Of a stretch of DNA of 64,000 bases, positions 46,649 through 56,682 are shown piece by piece (within the stretch, counting starts at the first letter, position 1; each line of letters starts with the position of its first letter). This DNA is from G965216255 sp965216255 (lineage in GTDB: Bacteria; Bacteroidota; Rhodothermia; Rhodothermales; Bin80): contig OZ244148.1 in NCBI GenBank assembly GCA_965216255.1, positions 1,054,001-1,118,000 on the forward strand. The letters are read 5' to 3'. The notes under the pieces were generated by a model. It was not told the origin of the DNA. It worked only from the letters and a program-made list of their open reading frames with translations, and did not search any database. The position numbers and the translations under genes were made by a program.

Positions 46649-49600
46649 CTACCAGTGCAGCACGCCTCCCAGCATTACCTGGTGCTCGACATGCCCATAA
46701 TACCTGGAGCGGCGGCCTCCTTCGAGGTGAACACGAAAGGAGGATCCCAGTCGCCAGCGTCCTCCCACTCGGACGGCCCGGGACTGTGCCCCCGCAATGT
46801 CGACAGCCGCATAGGGCGTAACAACACGCTGATGATCCGGCGAGCCAAGTCCGTAGCTCACTTCCGTGGCAAGGCGCCGCTGCTGAACCGTTTGGTCCAC
46901 CCCCAGCCCGGCCAATCTGTGAGACGTCCATAGCAGGTCGACCCCGGTGGAGCTCCGCCCCCAGGTCGGGTGGACCGCCAAAGAAAGGCCGCGGTCCGAA
47001 GCAGCAGGCGTATACCGAAGCGTTGCGCCCAGTCCCCATTCTTCGTACTTATCGTCCCGATGTATCATGAGCCTGTGTCCATAGGCTTCGAACGTCAGAG
47101 CCCCTCCCGCAAACAGGAGTGATCCCACAAGCTCCATGCCGGCACCGTTTTCTGCATGGCCCGCGTCCTGGCGTGCCGCAACTTCCAGTGAAGGCGTCAG
47201 GACAGAAGACACTCCAAGCCGTATCCGGTATGAGCCTTGCAGGGCTAGGCGAACCCTCAGCGCGTCGCCATAGCTCTGTACCAGGAATTCCGTTGCCTCC
47301 GACTCGGTCCGAACAATAAAGGCATCCGACTTTATCCCGAGGTCGAAGCCGCCGGCAGTGCCCGCCGGAACCAGCGATCCATATGCACCGACGCCCACCA
47401 TGCGCATGGTGACACCGGCATCGGCGTCTAGACCCGCCCTATCATCCTTCAGCGCCAGCGAACCTATTCCGTATCCCAAGAGCCCCCAAGCCATGAGACG
47501 ATCCGTAAAGCGGTAGCGCGCGTAGGGATACATGCTCGTAAGAAATGTCGTGACCGATCCCTGACCTTCCACGCCGATCCCGAAATCGTATCCACCGTCC
47601 GCCCAGACAAAGGAAGCCCCAACACCGACCAGAACGCGATTGCGTTCGTAGTCCCCGCCTACAATGCTGGTCAGTAAGTTGCCATCCAGGTCAAAACCGT
47701 TGCCCCTTCCCGTAATCCCGATATCTGCCACGCGGCCCCAAGCCATTGTGCGCTCTACGGTGTCATCAGACCGGCGCGTGGAGGAAAAGTCAAACGAGCT
47801 CTGTACCAGCAGCCTGCGAGGATGCAGGCCCTCACGGCCCGGCACGTAGGAAGCCAATCCAGCCGGGCCCCGAGATATGCTGCCCACGCGCACCCCGGCC
47901 GAGCTGTGCGTGACGTCCAACAGCCGCGAGCCTATCGTAGCCATGGCCTGGCTAGCGACCGTGCGACCGAAGCGCGCCAGCCAGTCCGCGCCCACAACTT
48001 CCCACGCGGTCTCGTCTTCCATGATCGTGACGACGACGACTGCCGCACTGACGCCTTCGTAATCGGCGCCGCCCACCATATGGGGAAGCGGAATCGGATT
48101 GTCCTGGACCACATCCAGGTCCTCCAGGGCCGTCACCGCCACCGGTCTTGCCTGATTCCAGTCTTCGGCCGAAAACGTGAGCACCACCGGATCCACGCGG
48201 ATATCCGTTGCCGTCAGGTCCGCCGTCATCGACACGGTTACCAGGCCCGAGGGCGCCGAAGCCAGTACAATCGTGTACGATGCACTGCTGCCTTCCTCGA
48301 CAGCCAGCACCGTGGGCGCGATGATGACACCTACGACATCGTTTTCCCGAATCGTGACGCTAATACTGCCTGCCGACAGGCCACCGTAATCTCCACCCAC
48401 AGCCGTGTGCGTCAGCGTCACGACCTCATCCGGCACCGCATCATCGTCTTCAGCAGCAAACACCCTAACGGTTTGCGCCGTATTCCAGTTGTCCGGGGTA
48501 AACACAAGCCGCATCCTGTCAACGCTCACATCTCCGGAGGCACCCCCTATCTCGACGACTACGTTTGTCGTCGGCTGCGTCGCCAGAACAACGGCGTACG
48601 TCTTGGATGAACCCTCCTCGATCTCCAGAGCCGTCTCGCTCACAGTAATTCCCCTCGCGTCGTCGTCCAAAATCCGCCCGGCTGCATCACCATCTTTCAG
48701 CGTCGCGTTGACTGGAGTGCTAAGTGATGCAGTGAACTCCTCCGTATCTTCGTCCACCAAGTCGTCCAGCACCGGCACCACCATCTGTCTTGCCGTATCT
48801 CCCGCCGCGAAGGTCATCGTGCCGCTCTGCCCTGTAAAGTCCATGCCTGCCTCCGCCGTGCCATCCGATGTGCTGAATTGCACAGTAACTGCTCGCGCAC
48901 TCGCGGCGTCCAGGGTTACGGCAAAGACCATGTTTCCATCGCTCTCCGAGGCACTGGCGTCGGCAATGGAAAGTCCGGGAGACTCGTTGTCGTCGATGAT
49001 CGTACCCGTGGCCTGGTCATCGGCTACCGTGCCGTTTTCGGCACGGCTCAGGCTCACCCTAAAGGTCTCGTCGTCCTCGTCCACCGCATCTACCAGCACG
49101 GCTACCGAAACCGTCTGCGCAATAGCCCCGGACTCGAACGTAACGGTGCCTGCCGTTTGGTCGTAGTCCCTGCCGGCCTCCGCTGTGCCATCGGACGTCG
49201 CATATTCCACGCTTACGATCTTTCCGCTAGCGGCATCCAGACGCACCGTGAACGCCATGCTGCCAGCACTTTCTGCGGCAGTCGCGTCGCTGATAGATAG
49301 CCCCGGTGGGTCGTCGTTGTCGACAATGGTCCCCGTGGCCTGTCCATGGGTCAATATTGCACCTTCGACATCCTCCAGGGTGAGCGTGAAAATTTCGTCC
49401 CCCTCGTCCAGCGTATCATCGAGAACCGCAACTTCAATCGTGACTTCCGTCACTCCCGGCTCAAACGTGACAATATCGCCGGCCATCCCGTAATCCAGAC
49501 CTGCTCTTGCCGTGCCATCCGTAGTGCGGTAACGAACCTGGACGGGATTCGGGCTTTCCTCACTGAGCCTTACATCAAACGCAGCGTGGCCCGCACCTTC

Positions 49601-51229
49601 CGCAGCCACCGCGTCCGCCACGGATAGCGTCGGTAAATCGTCGTCTTGAATGGTTCCGGTGGCGGTCTCGCGAAGTAATGGAATTGCGGCGATACTTGGT
49701 CCCGAAAGCATTACGGTAAAGGTCTCGTCTGCTTCTATCACCGTATCCGCCAGTATGGGCACGAGAACAGCTTGTTTGGTTTCGCCGGCAGCAAACGTCA
49801 CCGTGCCCGATGTCGCTGTATAGTCGAAGCCGGCCTCCGCTGTAGCGTCCACGGTCCTGAAGTCCACGGACAACTCTTCCGCAAGGGGTATACTCAGCGT
49901 TACGGTGAATTCCATTGGACCCGCGTCCTCGGCCACACTCGCGTCCGCTACGGATAGGCTCGCCTCTCCGATTTCGTCATCCAAAATTGTTCCCGTTGCC
50001 GTACCCTTCACAACGTCCACCAAGGTCGTGTTGCTAAGACCGGAAAGCGTTAAGCCAAACGTCTCATTCAATTCCGCAACCTTGTCATCCAGAATAGGCA
50101 CCGATATGATCTGCTCGGTGCTGAAGGGGTTGAATGTCAGCTGCCCCGCCGATTCCGTGTAGTCCTGCCCCGCTACCGCCGTTCCGTCGGCCGTTGTATA
50201 GCGCACGGTCAAAATATCGGCAATCTGTTCCTCCAGAGTCACCGCGAAAGTCATGGTCCCGGCATTCTCGATTGCGCTGGCGTCTGCAACAGACATAGCT
50301 ATCCGGCACGCGGCATCCTCAATCGTGACGGTTAGCCTCTCGTTATTGCCCAGCACGGCGTTAACCGGATTCAACAGCGCGATGGAAAAGGTCTCGTTAT
50401 CCTCCGGAGTATCATCCACCAAGATGGGTACTGTTACGGTCTTTTCGCTTTCACCAGGCGAAAAGACTAGTCTGCCCCCAACGTGTCCATAGTCCTCATC
50501 TGCAGTCGCCGAGCCTTCGGAAGTGGCGTAATCCACCGTTACCAGATCGTCGGTAACGGGATCAAGCACCACCGAATAGGACACCTCGCCGCCGCATTCT
50601 TCTACACTCGTCTCGGACGCCGCATCGAATGATACCTTGGGAACCTCGTCGTCGTCAAATATCGTGATTTGGTAGTTTGGGACGTTTATGGCTACGTTGT
50701 CTGGGGTTGGATTGTCATAAAACAACCTGAACGTCTCTGTAGGCTCAGCCAAATGATCGTCTATTATGAGAAAAATGTCCGTTCGCTGCGATACACCTGG
50801 AGGGGTAACTAACGTCTGCTTAACTGCCACGTAGTCCAGACCCGCGACCGCGGTTTCGTCAAAAGTTTGGACATCGACAGTTACTCTACCGTTAAAACCC
50901 TCTCTACGAGTAAGGAACCAAGAGAGCTTATAGGCTCCACTATTCTCGCACACTTCAAATTGCTCAGTGTCGGGACATTCGCCGGCGATCTTCTCGGCAG
51001 TCAAGGTAATAGTTGCGTCAACCTTGCTTCCCGGCCTTTCCACTGCGTCCGCGTAGGGCGACAAGAAACTACCGACCTGCCCTGCCTCCGCTGCCTTTCC
51101 GGCAGGCTGTTCCGAGATACGGGGCGCAGGCGCATGCTCCGTATGTTGAGAAACGCCATCCTGAATGGTCGGAAGACAGGCAGCCAGGAAAAACGCCGTG
51201 AAAGCGGCCCTCCGGGACACTAAGCGCAT
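46649..51229 (-). CDS. Calx-beta repeat surface protein with autotransporter-like barrel, copy A
   Basis: About 1526 residues from ATG 51229; GTG 51220 is the codon matching the copy B start. In-frame codons upstream of 51229 translate group II intron RNA and are not protein. Signal peptide RRAAFTAFFLAACLPT contains a possible lipobox (LAAC). Then about nine ~105-residue beta-sandwich repeats, seven clearly Calx-beta-like (each with a DGTAxAGxDY core and closing GTIxDDD), and two later repeats of another beta type. From ~residue 1090 (WLARFGRTVASQAM) a C-terminal outer-membrane barrel follows, ending in Trp (GGVLHW). Calx-beta domains usually bind Ca2+. Probably a surface adhesin-like protein (inference). 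Confidence 0.88.
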   Translation of the reverse strand: MRLVSRRAAFTAFFLAACLPTIQDGVSQHTEHAPAPRISEQPAGKAAEAGQVGSFLSPYADAVERPGSKVDATITLTAEKIAGECPDTEQFEVCENSGAYKLSWFLTRREGFNGRVTVDVQTFDETAVAGLDYVAVKQTLVTPPGVSQRTDIFLIIDDHLAEPTETFRLFYDNPTPDNVAINVPNYQITIFDDDEVPKVSFDAASETSVEECGGEVSYSVVLDPVTDDLVTVDYATSEGSATADEDYGHVGGRLVFSPGESEKTVTVPILVDDTPEDNETFSIALLNPVNAVLGNNERLTVTIEDAACRIAMSVADASAIENAGTMTFAVTLEEQIADILTVRYTTADGTAVAGQDYTESAGQLTFNPFSTEQIISVPILDDKVAELNETFGLTLSGLSNTTLVDVVKGTATGTILDDEIGEASLSVADASVAEDAGPMEFTVTLSIPLAEELSVDFRTVDATAEAGFDYTATSGTVTFAAGETKQAVLVPILADTVIEADETFTVMLSGPSIAAIPLLRETATGTIQDDDLPTLSVADAVAAEGAGHAAFDVRLSEESPNPVQVRYRTTDGTARAGLDYGMAGDIVTFEPGVTEVTIEVAVLDDTLDEGDEIFTLTLEDVEGAILTHGQATGTIVDNDDPPGLSISDATAAESAGSMAFTVRLDAASGKIVSVEYATSDGTAEAGRDYDQTAGTVTFESGAIAQTVSVAVLVDAVDEDDETFRVSLSRAENGTVADDQATGTIIDDNESPGLSIADASASESDGNMVFAVTLDAASARAVTVQFSTSDGTAEAGMDFTGQSGTMTFAAGDTARQMVVPVLDDLVDEDTEEFTASLSTPVNATLKDGDAAGRILDDDARGITVSETALEIEEGSSKTYAVVLATQPTTNVVVEIGGASGDVSVDRMRLVFTPDNWNTAQTVRVFAAEDDDAVPDEVVTLTHTAVGGDYGGLSAGSISVTIRENDVVGVIIAPTVLAVEEGSSASYTIVLASAPSGLVTVSMTADLTATDIRVDPVVLTFSAEDWNQARPVAVTALEDLDVVQDNPIPLPHMVGGADYEGVSAAVVVVTIMEDETAWEVVGADWLARFGRTVASQAMATIGSRLLDVTHSSAGVRVGSISRGPAGLASYVPGREGLHPRRLLVQSSFDFSSTRRSDDTVERTMAWGRVADIGITGRGNGFDLDGNLLTSIVGGDYERNRVLVGVGASFVWADGGYDFGIGVEGQGSVTTFLTSMYPYARYRFTDRLMAWGLLGYGIGSLALKDDRAGLDADAGVTMRMVGVGAYGSLVPAGTAGGFDLGIKSDAFIVRTESEATEFLVQSYGDALRVRLALQGSYRIRLGVSSVLTPSLEVAARQDAGHAENGAGMELVGSLLFAGGALTFEAYGHRLMIHRDDKYEEWGLGATLRYTPAASDRGLSLAVHPTWGRSSTGVDLLWTSHRLAGLGVDQTVQQRRLATEVSYGLGSPDHQRVVTPYAAVDIAGAQSRAVRVGGRWRLGSSFRVHLEGGRRSRYYGHVEHQVMLGGVLHW

Positions 51230-51261
51230 TGGCCGAAAGAGCGCCCTAACGGAACCTTCAT

Positions 51262-51626
51262 CGTGGCCGGGACCCGAGTTATCCCGGCCCCACACAACAG
51301 ATCCGGGCGTGCATGTAAACGCAACTGCCTCCTCACTCGGGTTGCTCTGCACCCCCTGTCGGCAGGTCGGACGGTCGACCATGGGTCTCGGATAGTGAAT
51401 TTGGCCGGTAAAGCGTGGCTAAGTGCTCAATGCACGCCCACGAGGTACGCTCCTTCTGGGAGCGGCGGCGCACCACGTGGTACCAAATCCGCGGAGGCGT
51501 CGATAACAGTGAGGTGGATGGAGATGATGTTGCGACCCAGTCCGAAGCGCCCCTCCCGGTCTATATACCCATGGTGCGCAAAGCCTGGAAAGTCGCATGT
51601 CTCCGGTCGGCCTTCGCCCCCCTTCC
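51262..51626 (-). other. group II intron 3' remnant, copy A
   Basis: Minus strand, reading toward the Calx-beta start: remains of the reverse-transcriptase/maturase C-terminus (disrupted frame equivalent to the ETCDFPGFAHHG...RKGRF region of copy B), then domain V at ~51304-51332, whose 3' strand GCACGCCCGGATCTG is canonical but whose 5' strand (GAGGCAGTTGC) has lost pairing and the AGC triad. A perfect 8-bp domain VI-like hairpin follows (GGCCGGGA/TCCCGGCC, 51265-51289). Non-functional. Confidence 0.7.
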
Positions 51627-54600
51627 GGTGACTGGCAATGGTGTTTGAGGCGTGGACTTTCCTGCATGTTTATGCCCAGTGTACTCCTGTAGATGCACCT
51701 GTCTCTACCAGTGCAGCACGCCTCCCAGCATTACCTGGTGCTCGACATGCCCATAATACCTGGAGCGGCGGCCTCCTTCGAGGTGAACACGAAAGGAGGA
51801 TCCCAGTCGCCAGCGTCCTCCCACTCGGACGGCCCGGGACTGTGCCCCCGCAATGTCGACAGCCACATAGGGCGTAACAACACGCTGATGATCCGGCGAG
51901 CCAAGTCCGTAGCTCACTTCCGTGGCAAGGCGCCGCTGCTGAACCGTTTGGTCCACCCCCAGCCCGGCCAATCTGTGAGACGTCCATAGCAGGTCGACCC
52001 CGGTGGAGCTCCGCCCCCAGGTCGGGTGGACCGCCAAAGAAAGGCCGCGGTCCGAAGCAGCAGGCGTATACCGAAGCGTTGCGCCCAGTCCCCATTCTTC
52101 GTACTTATCGTCCCGATGTATCATGAGCCTGTGTCCATAGGCTTCGAACGTCAGAGCCCCTCCCGCAAACAGGAGTGATCCCACAAGCTCCATGCCGGCA
52201 CCGTTTTCTGCATGGCCCGCGTCCTGGCGTGCCGCAACTTCCAGTGAAGGCGTCAGGACAGAAGACACTCCAAGCCGTATCCGGTATGAGCCTTGCAGGG
52301 CTAGGCGAACCCTCAGCGCGTCGCCATAGCTCTGTACCAGGAATTCCGTTGCCTCCGACTCGGTCCGAACAATAAAGGCATCCGACTTTACCCCGAGGTC
52401 AAAGCCGCCGGCATTGCCCGCCGGAACCAGCGATCCATATGCACCGACGCCCACCATGCGCATGGTAACACCGGCATCGGCGTCTAGACCCGCCGTATCA
52501 TCCTTCAGCGCCAGCGAACCTATTCCGTATCCCAAGAGCCCCCAAGCCATAAGACGATCCGTAAAGCGGTAGCGCGCGTAGGGATACATGCTCGTAAGAA
52601 ATGTCGTGACCGATCCCTGACCTTCCACGCCGATCCCGAAATCGTATCCACCGTCCGCCCAGACAAAGGAAGCCCCAACACCGACCAGAACGCGATTGCG
52701 TTCGTAGTCCCCGCCTACAATGCTGGTCAGTAAGTTGCCATCCAGGTCAAAACCGTTGCCCCTTCCCGCAATCCCGATATCTGCCACGCGGCCCCAAGCC
52801 ATTGTGCGCTCTACGGTGTCATCAGACCGGCGCGTGGAGGAAAAGTCAAACGAGCTCTGTACCAGCAGCCTGCGAGGATGCAGGCCCTCACGGCCCGGCA
52901 CGTAGGAAGCCAATCCAGCCGGGCCCCGAGATATGCTGCCCACGCGCACCCCGGCCGAGCTGTGCGTGACGTCCAACAGCCGCGAGCCTATCGTAGCCAT
53001 GGCCTGGCTAGCGACCGTGCGACCGAAGCGCGCCAGCCAGTCCGCGCCCACAACTTCCCACGCGGTCTCGTCTTCCATGATCGTGACGACGACGACTGCC
53101 GCACTGACGCCTTCGTAATCGGCGCCGCCCACCATATGGGGAAGCGGAATCGGATTGTCCTGGACCACATCCAGGTCCTCCAGGGCCGTCACCGCCACCG
53201 GTCTTGCCTGATTCCAGTCTTCGGCCGAAAACGTGAGCACCACCGGATCCACGCGGATATCCGTTGCCGTCAGGTCCGCCGTCATCGACACGGTTACCAG
53301 GCCCGAGGGCGCCGAAGCCAGTACAATCGTGTACGATGCACTGCTGCCTTCCTCGACAGCCAGCACCGTGGGCGCGATGATGACACCTACGACATCGTTT
53401 TCCCGAATCGTGACGCTAATACTGCCTGCCGACAGGCCACCGTAATCTCCACCCACAGCCGTGTGCGTCAGCGTCACGACCTCATCCGGCGCCGCATCAT
53501 CGTCTTCAGCAGCAAACACCCTAACGGTTTGCGCCGTATTCCAGTTGTCCGGGGTAAACACAAGCCGCATCCTGTCAACGCTCACATCTCCGGAGGCACC
53601 CCCTATCTCGACGACTACGTTTGTCGTCGGCTGCGTCGCCAGAACAACGGCGTACGTCTTGGATGAACCCTCCTCGATCTCCAGAGCCGTCTCGCTCACA
53701 GTAATTCCCCTCGCGTCGTCGTCCAAAATCCGCCCGGCTGCATCACCATCTTTCAGCGTCGCGTTGACTGGAGTGCTAAGTGATGCAGTGAACTCCTCCG
53801 TATCTTCGTCCACCAAGTCGTCCAGCACCGGCACCACCATCTGTCTTGCCGTATCTCCCGCCGCGAAGGTCATCGTGCCGCTCTGCCCTGTAAAGTCCAT
53901 GCCTGCCTCCGCCGTGCCATCCGATGTGCTGAATTGCACAGTAACTGCTCGCGCACTCGCGGCGTCCAGGGTTACGGCAAAGACCATGTTTCCATCGCTC
54001 TCCGAGGCACTGGCGTCGGCAATGGAAAGTCCGGGAGACTCGTTGTCGTCGATGATCGTACCCGTGGCCTGGTCATCGGCTACCGTGCCGTTTTCGGCAC
54101 GGCTCAGGCTCACCCTAAAGGTCTCGTCGTCCTCGTCCACCGCATCTACCAGCACGGCTACCGAAACCGTCTGCGCAATAGCCCCGGACTCGAACGTAAC
54201 GGTGCCTGCCGTTTGGTCGTAGTCCCTGCCGGCCTCCGCTGTGCCATCGGACGTCGCATATTCCACGCTTACGATCTTTCCGCTAGCGGCATCCAGACGC
54301 ACCGTGAACGCCATGCTGCCAGCACTTTCTGCGGCAGTCGCGTCGCTGATAGATAGCCCCGGTGGGTCGTCGTTGTCGACAATGGTCCCCGTGGCCTGTC
54401 CATGGGTCAATATTGCACCTTCGACATCCTCCAGGGTGAGCGTGAAAATTTCGTCCCCCTCGTCCAGCGTATCATCGAGAACCGCAACTTCAATCGTGAC
54501 TTCCGTCACTCCCGGCTCAAACGTGACAATATCGCCGGCCATCCCGTAATCCAGACCTGCTCTTGCCGTGCCATCCGTAGTGCGGTAACGAACCTGGACG

Positions 54601-56682
54601 GGATTCGGGCTTTCCTCACTGAGCCTTACATCAAACGCAGCGTGGCCCGCACCTTCCGCAGCCACCGCGTCCGCCACGGATAGCGTCGGTAAATCGTCGT
54701 CTTGAATGGTTCCGGTGGCGGTCTCGCGAAGTAATGGAATTGCGGCGATACTTGGTCCCGAAAGCATTACGGTAAAGGTCTCGTCTGCTTCTATCACCGT
54801 ATCCGCCAGTATGGGCACGAGAACAGCTTGTTTGGTTTCGCCGGCAGCAAACGTCACCGTGCCCGATGTCGCTGTATAGTCGAAGCCGGCCTCCGCTGTA
54901 GCGTCCACGGTCCTGAAGTCCACGGACAACTCTTCCGCAAGGGGTATACTCAGCGTTACGGTGAATTCCATTGGACCCGCGTCCTCGGCCACACTCGCGT
55001 CCGCTACGGATAGGCTCGCCTCTCCGATTTCGTCATCCAAAATTGTTCCCGTTGCCGTACCCTTCACAACGTCCACCAAGGTCGTGTTGCTAAGACCGGA
55101 AAGCGTTAAGCCAAACGTCTCATTCAATTCCGCAACCTTGTCATCCAGAATAGGCACCGATATGATCTGCTCGGTGCTGAAGGGGTTGAATGTCAGCTGC
55201 CCCGCCGATTCCGTGTAGTCCTGCCCCGCTACCGCCGTTCCGTCGGCCGTTGTATAGCGCACGGTCAAAATATCGGCAATCTGTTCCTCCAGAGTCACCG
55301 CGAAAGTCATGGTCCCGGCATTCTCGATTGCGCTGGCGTCTGCAACAGACATAGCTATCCGGCACGCGGCATCCTCAATCGTGACGGTTAGCCTCTCGTT
55401 ATTGCCCAGCACGGCATTAACCGGATTCAACAGCGCGATGGAAAAGGTCTCGTTATCCTCCGGAGTATTATCCACCAGGATGGGTACTGTTACGGTCTTT
55501 TCGGTTTCACCAGGCGCAAAGATCAGTCTGCCCCCAACGCTTCCATAGTCCTCATCTGCAGTCGCCGAGCCTTCGGAAGTGGCGTAATCCACCGTTACCA
55601 GATCGTCGGTAACGGGATCAAGCACCACCGAATAGGACACCTCGCCGCCGCATTCTTCTACACTCGTCTCGGACGCCGCATCGAATGATACCTTGGGAAC
55701 CTCGTCGTCGTCAAATATCGTGATTTGGAAGTCTGGGACCCATATGACTAGGTCGTCTGGAATTGGATTGCCATAAAACAACCTGAACGTCTCTGTAGGC
55801 TCAGCCAAACGATCGTCTATTATGAGAAAAATGTCCGTTCGCTGCGATACACCTGGAGGGTAGACTAACGTCTGCTTAACTGCCACGTAGTCCAGACCCG
55901 CGACCGCGGTTTCGTCAGACGTTTGGACATCGATAGTTACTCTACCGTTAAAACCCTCTCTACGAGTAAGATGCCAATCGAGCTTATAGGCTCCACTATT
56001 CTCGCACACTTCATATGCCCCAGTGTCGGGACATTCGCCGGCAATCTTTTGGGCAGTCAAGGTAATAGTTGCGTCAACCTTGCTTCCCGGCCTTGCCACT
56101 GCATCCGCGTAGGGCGACAAGAAACTACCGACCTGCCCTGCCTCCGCTGCCTTTCCGGCAGGCTGTTCCGAGATACGGGGCGCAGGCGCATGCTCCGTAT
56201 GCTGCGAAGCGCCATCCTGAACGGTCGGAAGACAGGCAGCCAGGAAAAACGCCGTGAAAGCGGCCCTCCGGGACATTAAGCTAATTGGCCGAAAAAGCGC
56301 CCTACCGGAACCTTCATCGTGGTCGGGACCCGAGTTGTCCCGGCTCCACACAACAGATCCGGGCGTGCACGTAAACGCACCTGCCTCCCCACTCGGGTTG
56401 CTCTGCTGCGCCTGACGGCAAATCGGACGGTCGACCATGGGTCTCGGATAGTGAATTTGGCCGGTAGAGCGTGGCTAAGTGCTCAATGTACCCTCATGAG
56501 GTACGCTCCTTCTGGGAGCGGCGTCGCACCACGTTCTACCAAATCCGCGGAGGCGTCGATAACAGCGCGGCGGATGAAGATGGGGTTGCGGCCCAGTCCG
56601 AAGCGCCCCTTCCGGTCTATACACCCATGGTGCGCAAAGCCTGGAAAGTCGCATGTCTCCGGTCGGCATTCGCCCCCCTTCC
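51627..56682. repeat. 5,056-bp tandem direct repeat, unit B
   Basis: Second unit, directly abutting unit A. Over the C-terminal ~1270 codons the two proteins differ at about five residues (for example Thr/Ala, Arg/Thr, Thr/Asn, Ile/Val, Ala/Val in or near the barrel). Over the first ~300 codons they differ at more than twenty positions. The mosaic pattern points to gene conversion of the 3' part after an older duplication. Confidence 0.92.
51705..56276 (-). CDS. Calx-beta repeat surface protein with autotransporter-like barrel, copy B
   Basis: About 1523 residues from ATG 56276 (MSRRAAFTAFFLAAC). The Met used by copy A is Ile here, and the copy B Met is Val (GTG) in copy A, so the start codon has moved three codons or copy A uses GTG. 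Domain order is the same as in copy A: lipobox-like signal, N-terminal divergent beta domain (~residues 60-190), seven Calx-beta-like repeats plus two related repeats, linker WLARFGRTVASQ and barrel ending LHW. Differences from copy A cluster in the exposed N-terminal domain (CPDTGAYEVCENSGAYKLDW against CPDTEQFEVCENSGAYKLSW). Confidence 0.88.
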   Translation of the reverse strand: MSRRAAFTAFFLAACLPTVQDGASQHTEHAPAPRISEQPAGKAAEAGQVGSFLSPYADAVARPGSKVDATITLTAQKIAGECPDTGAYEVCENSGAYKLDWHLTRREGFNGRVTIDVQTSDETAVAGLDYVAVKQTLVYPPGVSQRTDIFLIIDDRLAEPTETFRLFYGNPIPDDLVIWVPDFQITIFDDDEVPKVSFDAASETSVEECGGEVSYSVVLDPVTDDLVTVDYATSEGSATADEDYGSVGGRLIFAPGETEKTVTVPILVDNTPEDNETFSIALLNPVNAVLGNNERLTVTIEDAACRIAMSVADASAIENAGTMTFAVTLEEQIADILTVRYTTADGTAVAGQDYTESAGQLTFNPFSTEQIISVPILDDKVAELNETFGLTLSGLSNTTLVDVVKGTATGTILDDEIGEASLSVADASVAEDAGPMEFTVTLSIPLAEELSVDFRTVDATAEAGFDYTATSGTVTFAAGETKQAVLVPILADTVIEADETFTVMLSGPSIAAIPLLRETATGTIQDDDLPTLSVADAVAAEGAGHAAFDVRLSEESPNPVQVRYRTTDGTARAGLDYGMAGDIVTFEPGVTEVTIEVAVLDDTLDEGDEIFTLTLEDVEGAILTHGQATGTIVDNDDPPGLSISDATAAESAGSMAFTVRLDAASGKIVSVEYATSDGTAEAGRDYDQTAGTVTFESGAIAQTVSVAVLVDAVDEDDETFRVSLSRAENGTVADDQATGTIIDDNESPGLSIADASASESDGNMVFAVTLDAASARAVTVQFSTSDGTAEAGMDFTGQSGTMTFAAGDTARQMVVPVLDDLVDEDTEEFTASLSTPVNATLKDGDAAGRILDDDARGITVSETALEIEEGSSKTYAVVLATQPTTNVVVEIGGASGDVSVDRMRLVFTPDNWNTAQTVRVFAAEDDDAAPDEVVTLTHTAVGGDYGGLSAGSISVTIRENDVVGVIIAPTVLAVEEGSSASYTIVLASAPSGLVTVSMTADLTATDIRVDPVVLTFSAEDWNQARPVAVTALEDLDVVQDNPIPLPHMVGGADYEGVSAAVVVVTIMEDETAWEVVGADWLARFGRTVASQAMATIGSRLLDVTHSSAGVRVGSISRGPAGLASYVPGREGLHPRRLLVQSSFDFSSTRRSDDTVERTMAWGRVADIGIAGRGNGFDLDGNLLTSIVGGDYERNRVLVGVGASFVWADGGYDFGIGVEGQGSVTTFLTSMYPYARYRFTDRLMAWGLLGYGIGSLALKDDTAGLDADAGVTMRMVGVGAYGSLVPAGNAGGFDLGVKSDAFIVRTESEATEFLVQSYGDALRVRLALQGSYRIRLGVSSVLTPSLEVAARQDAGHAENGAGMELVGSLLFAGGALTFEAYGHRLMIHRDDKYEEWGLGATLRYTPAASDRGLSLAVHPTWGRSSTGVDLLWTSHRLAGLGVDQTVQQRRLATEVSYGLGSPDHQRVVTPYVAVDIAGAQSRAVRVGGRWRLGSSFRVHLEGGRRSRYYGHVEHQVMLGGVLHW

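Larger units (their letters stand above)
46571..51626. repeat. 5,056-bp tandem direct repeat, unit A
   Basis: Unit A corresponds base for base, at a constant offset of 5,056, to unit B at 51627-56682. Both contain the Calx-beta/barrel gene and, at their right end, the 3' part of a group II intron. A short motif (GGTGTCTAG, GGTGACTGG, TGTGATCGG) marks the left edge, the junction and the right edge. Identity is almost complete from about 46580 to 50380 and clearly lower from 50380 to 51626. Confidence 0.92.

Noticed and set aside
48405..49166. Long Ser/Thr/Ala-rich plus-strand ORFs opposite the Calx-beta genes (also at 53461-54222)
   Set aside because: They are antisense shadows of the repetitive, biased coding sequence; the minus frame has the domains, signal peptide and barrel.
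46571..56682. Assembly artefact as the explanation for the tandem repeat
   Set aside because: The two units differ at many positions, clustered in the N-terminal part and the intron remnant, so both appear to be real sequence; long reads would still be decisive.
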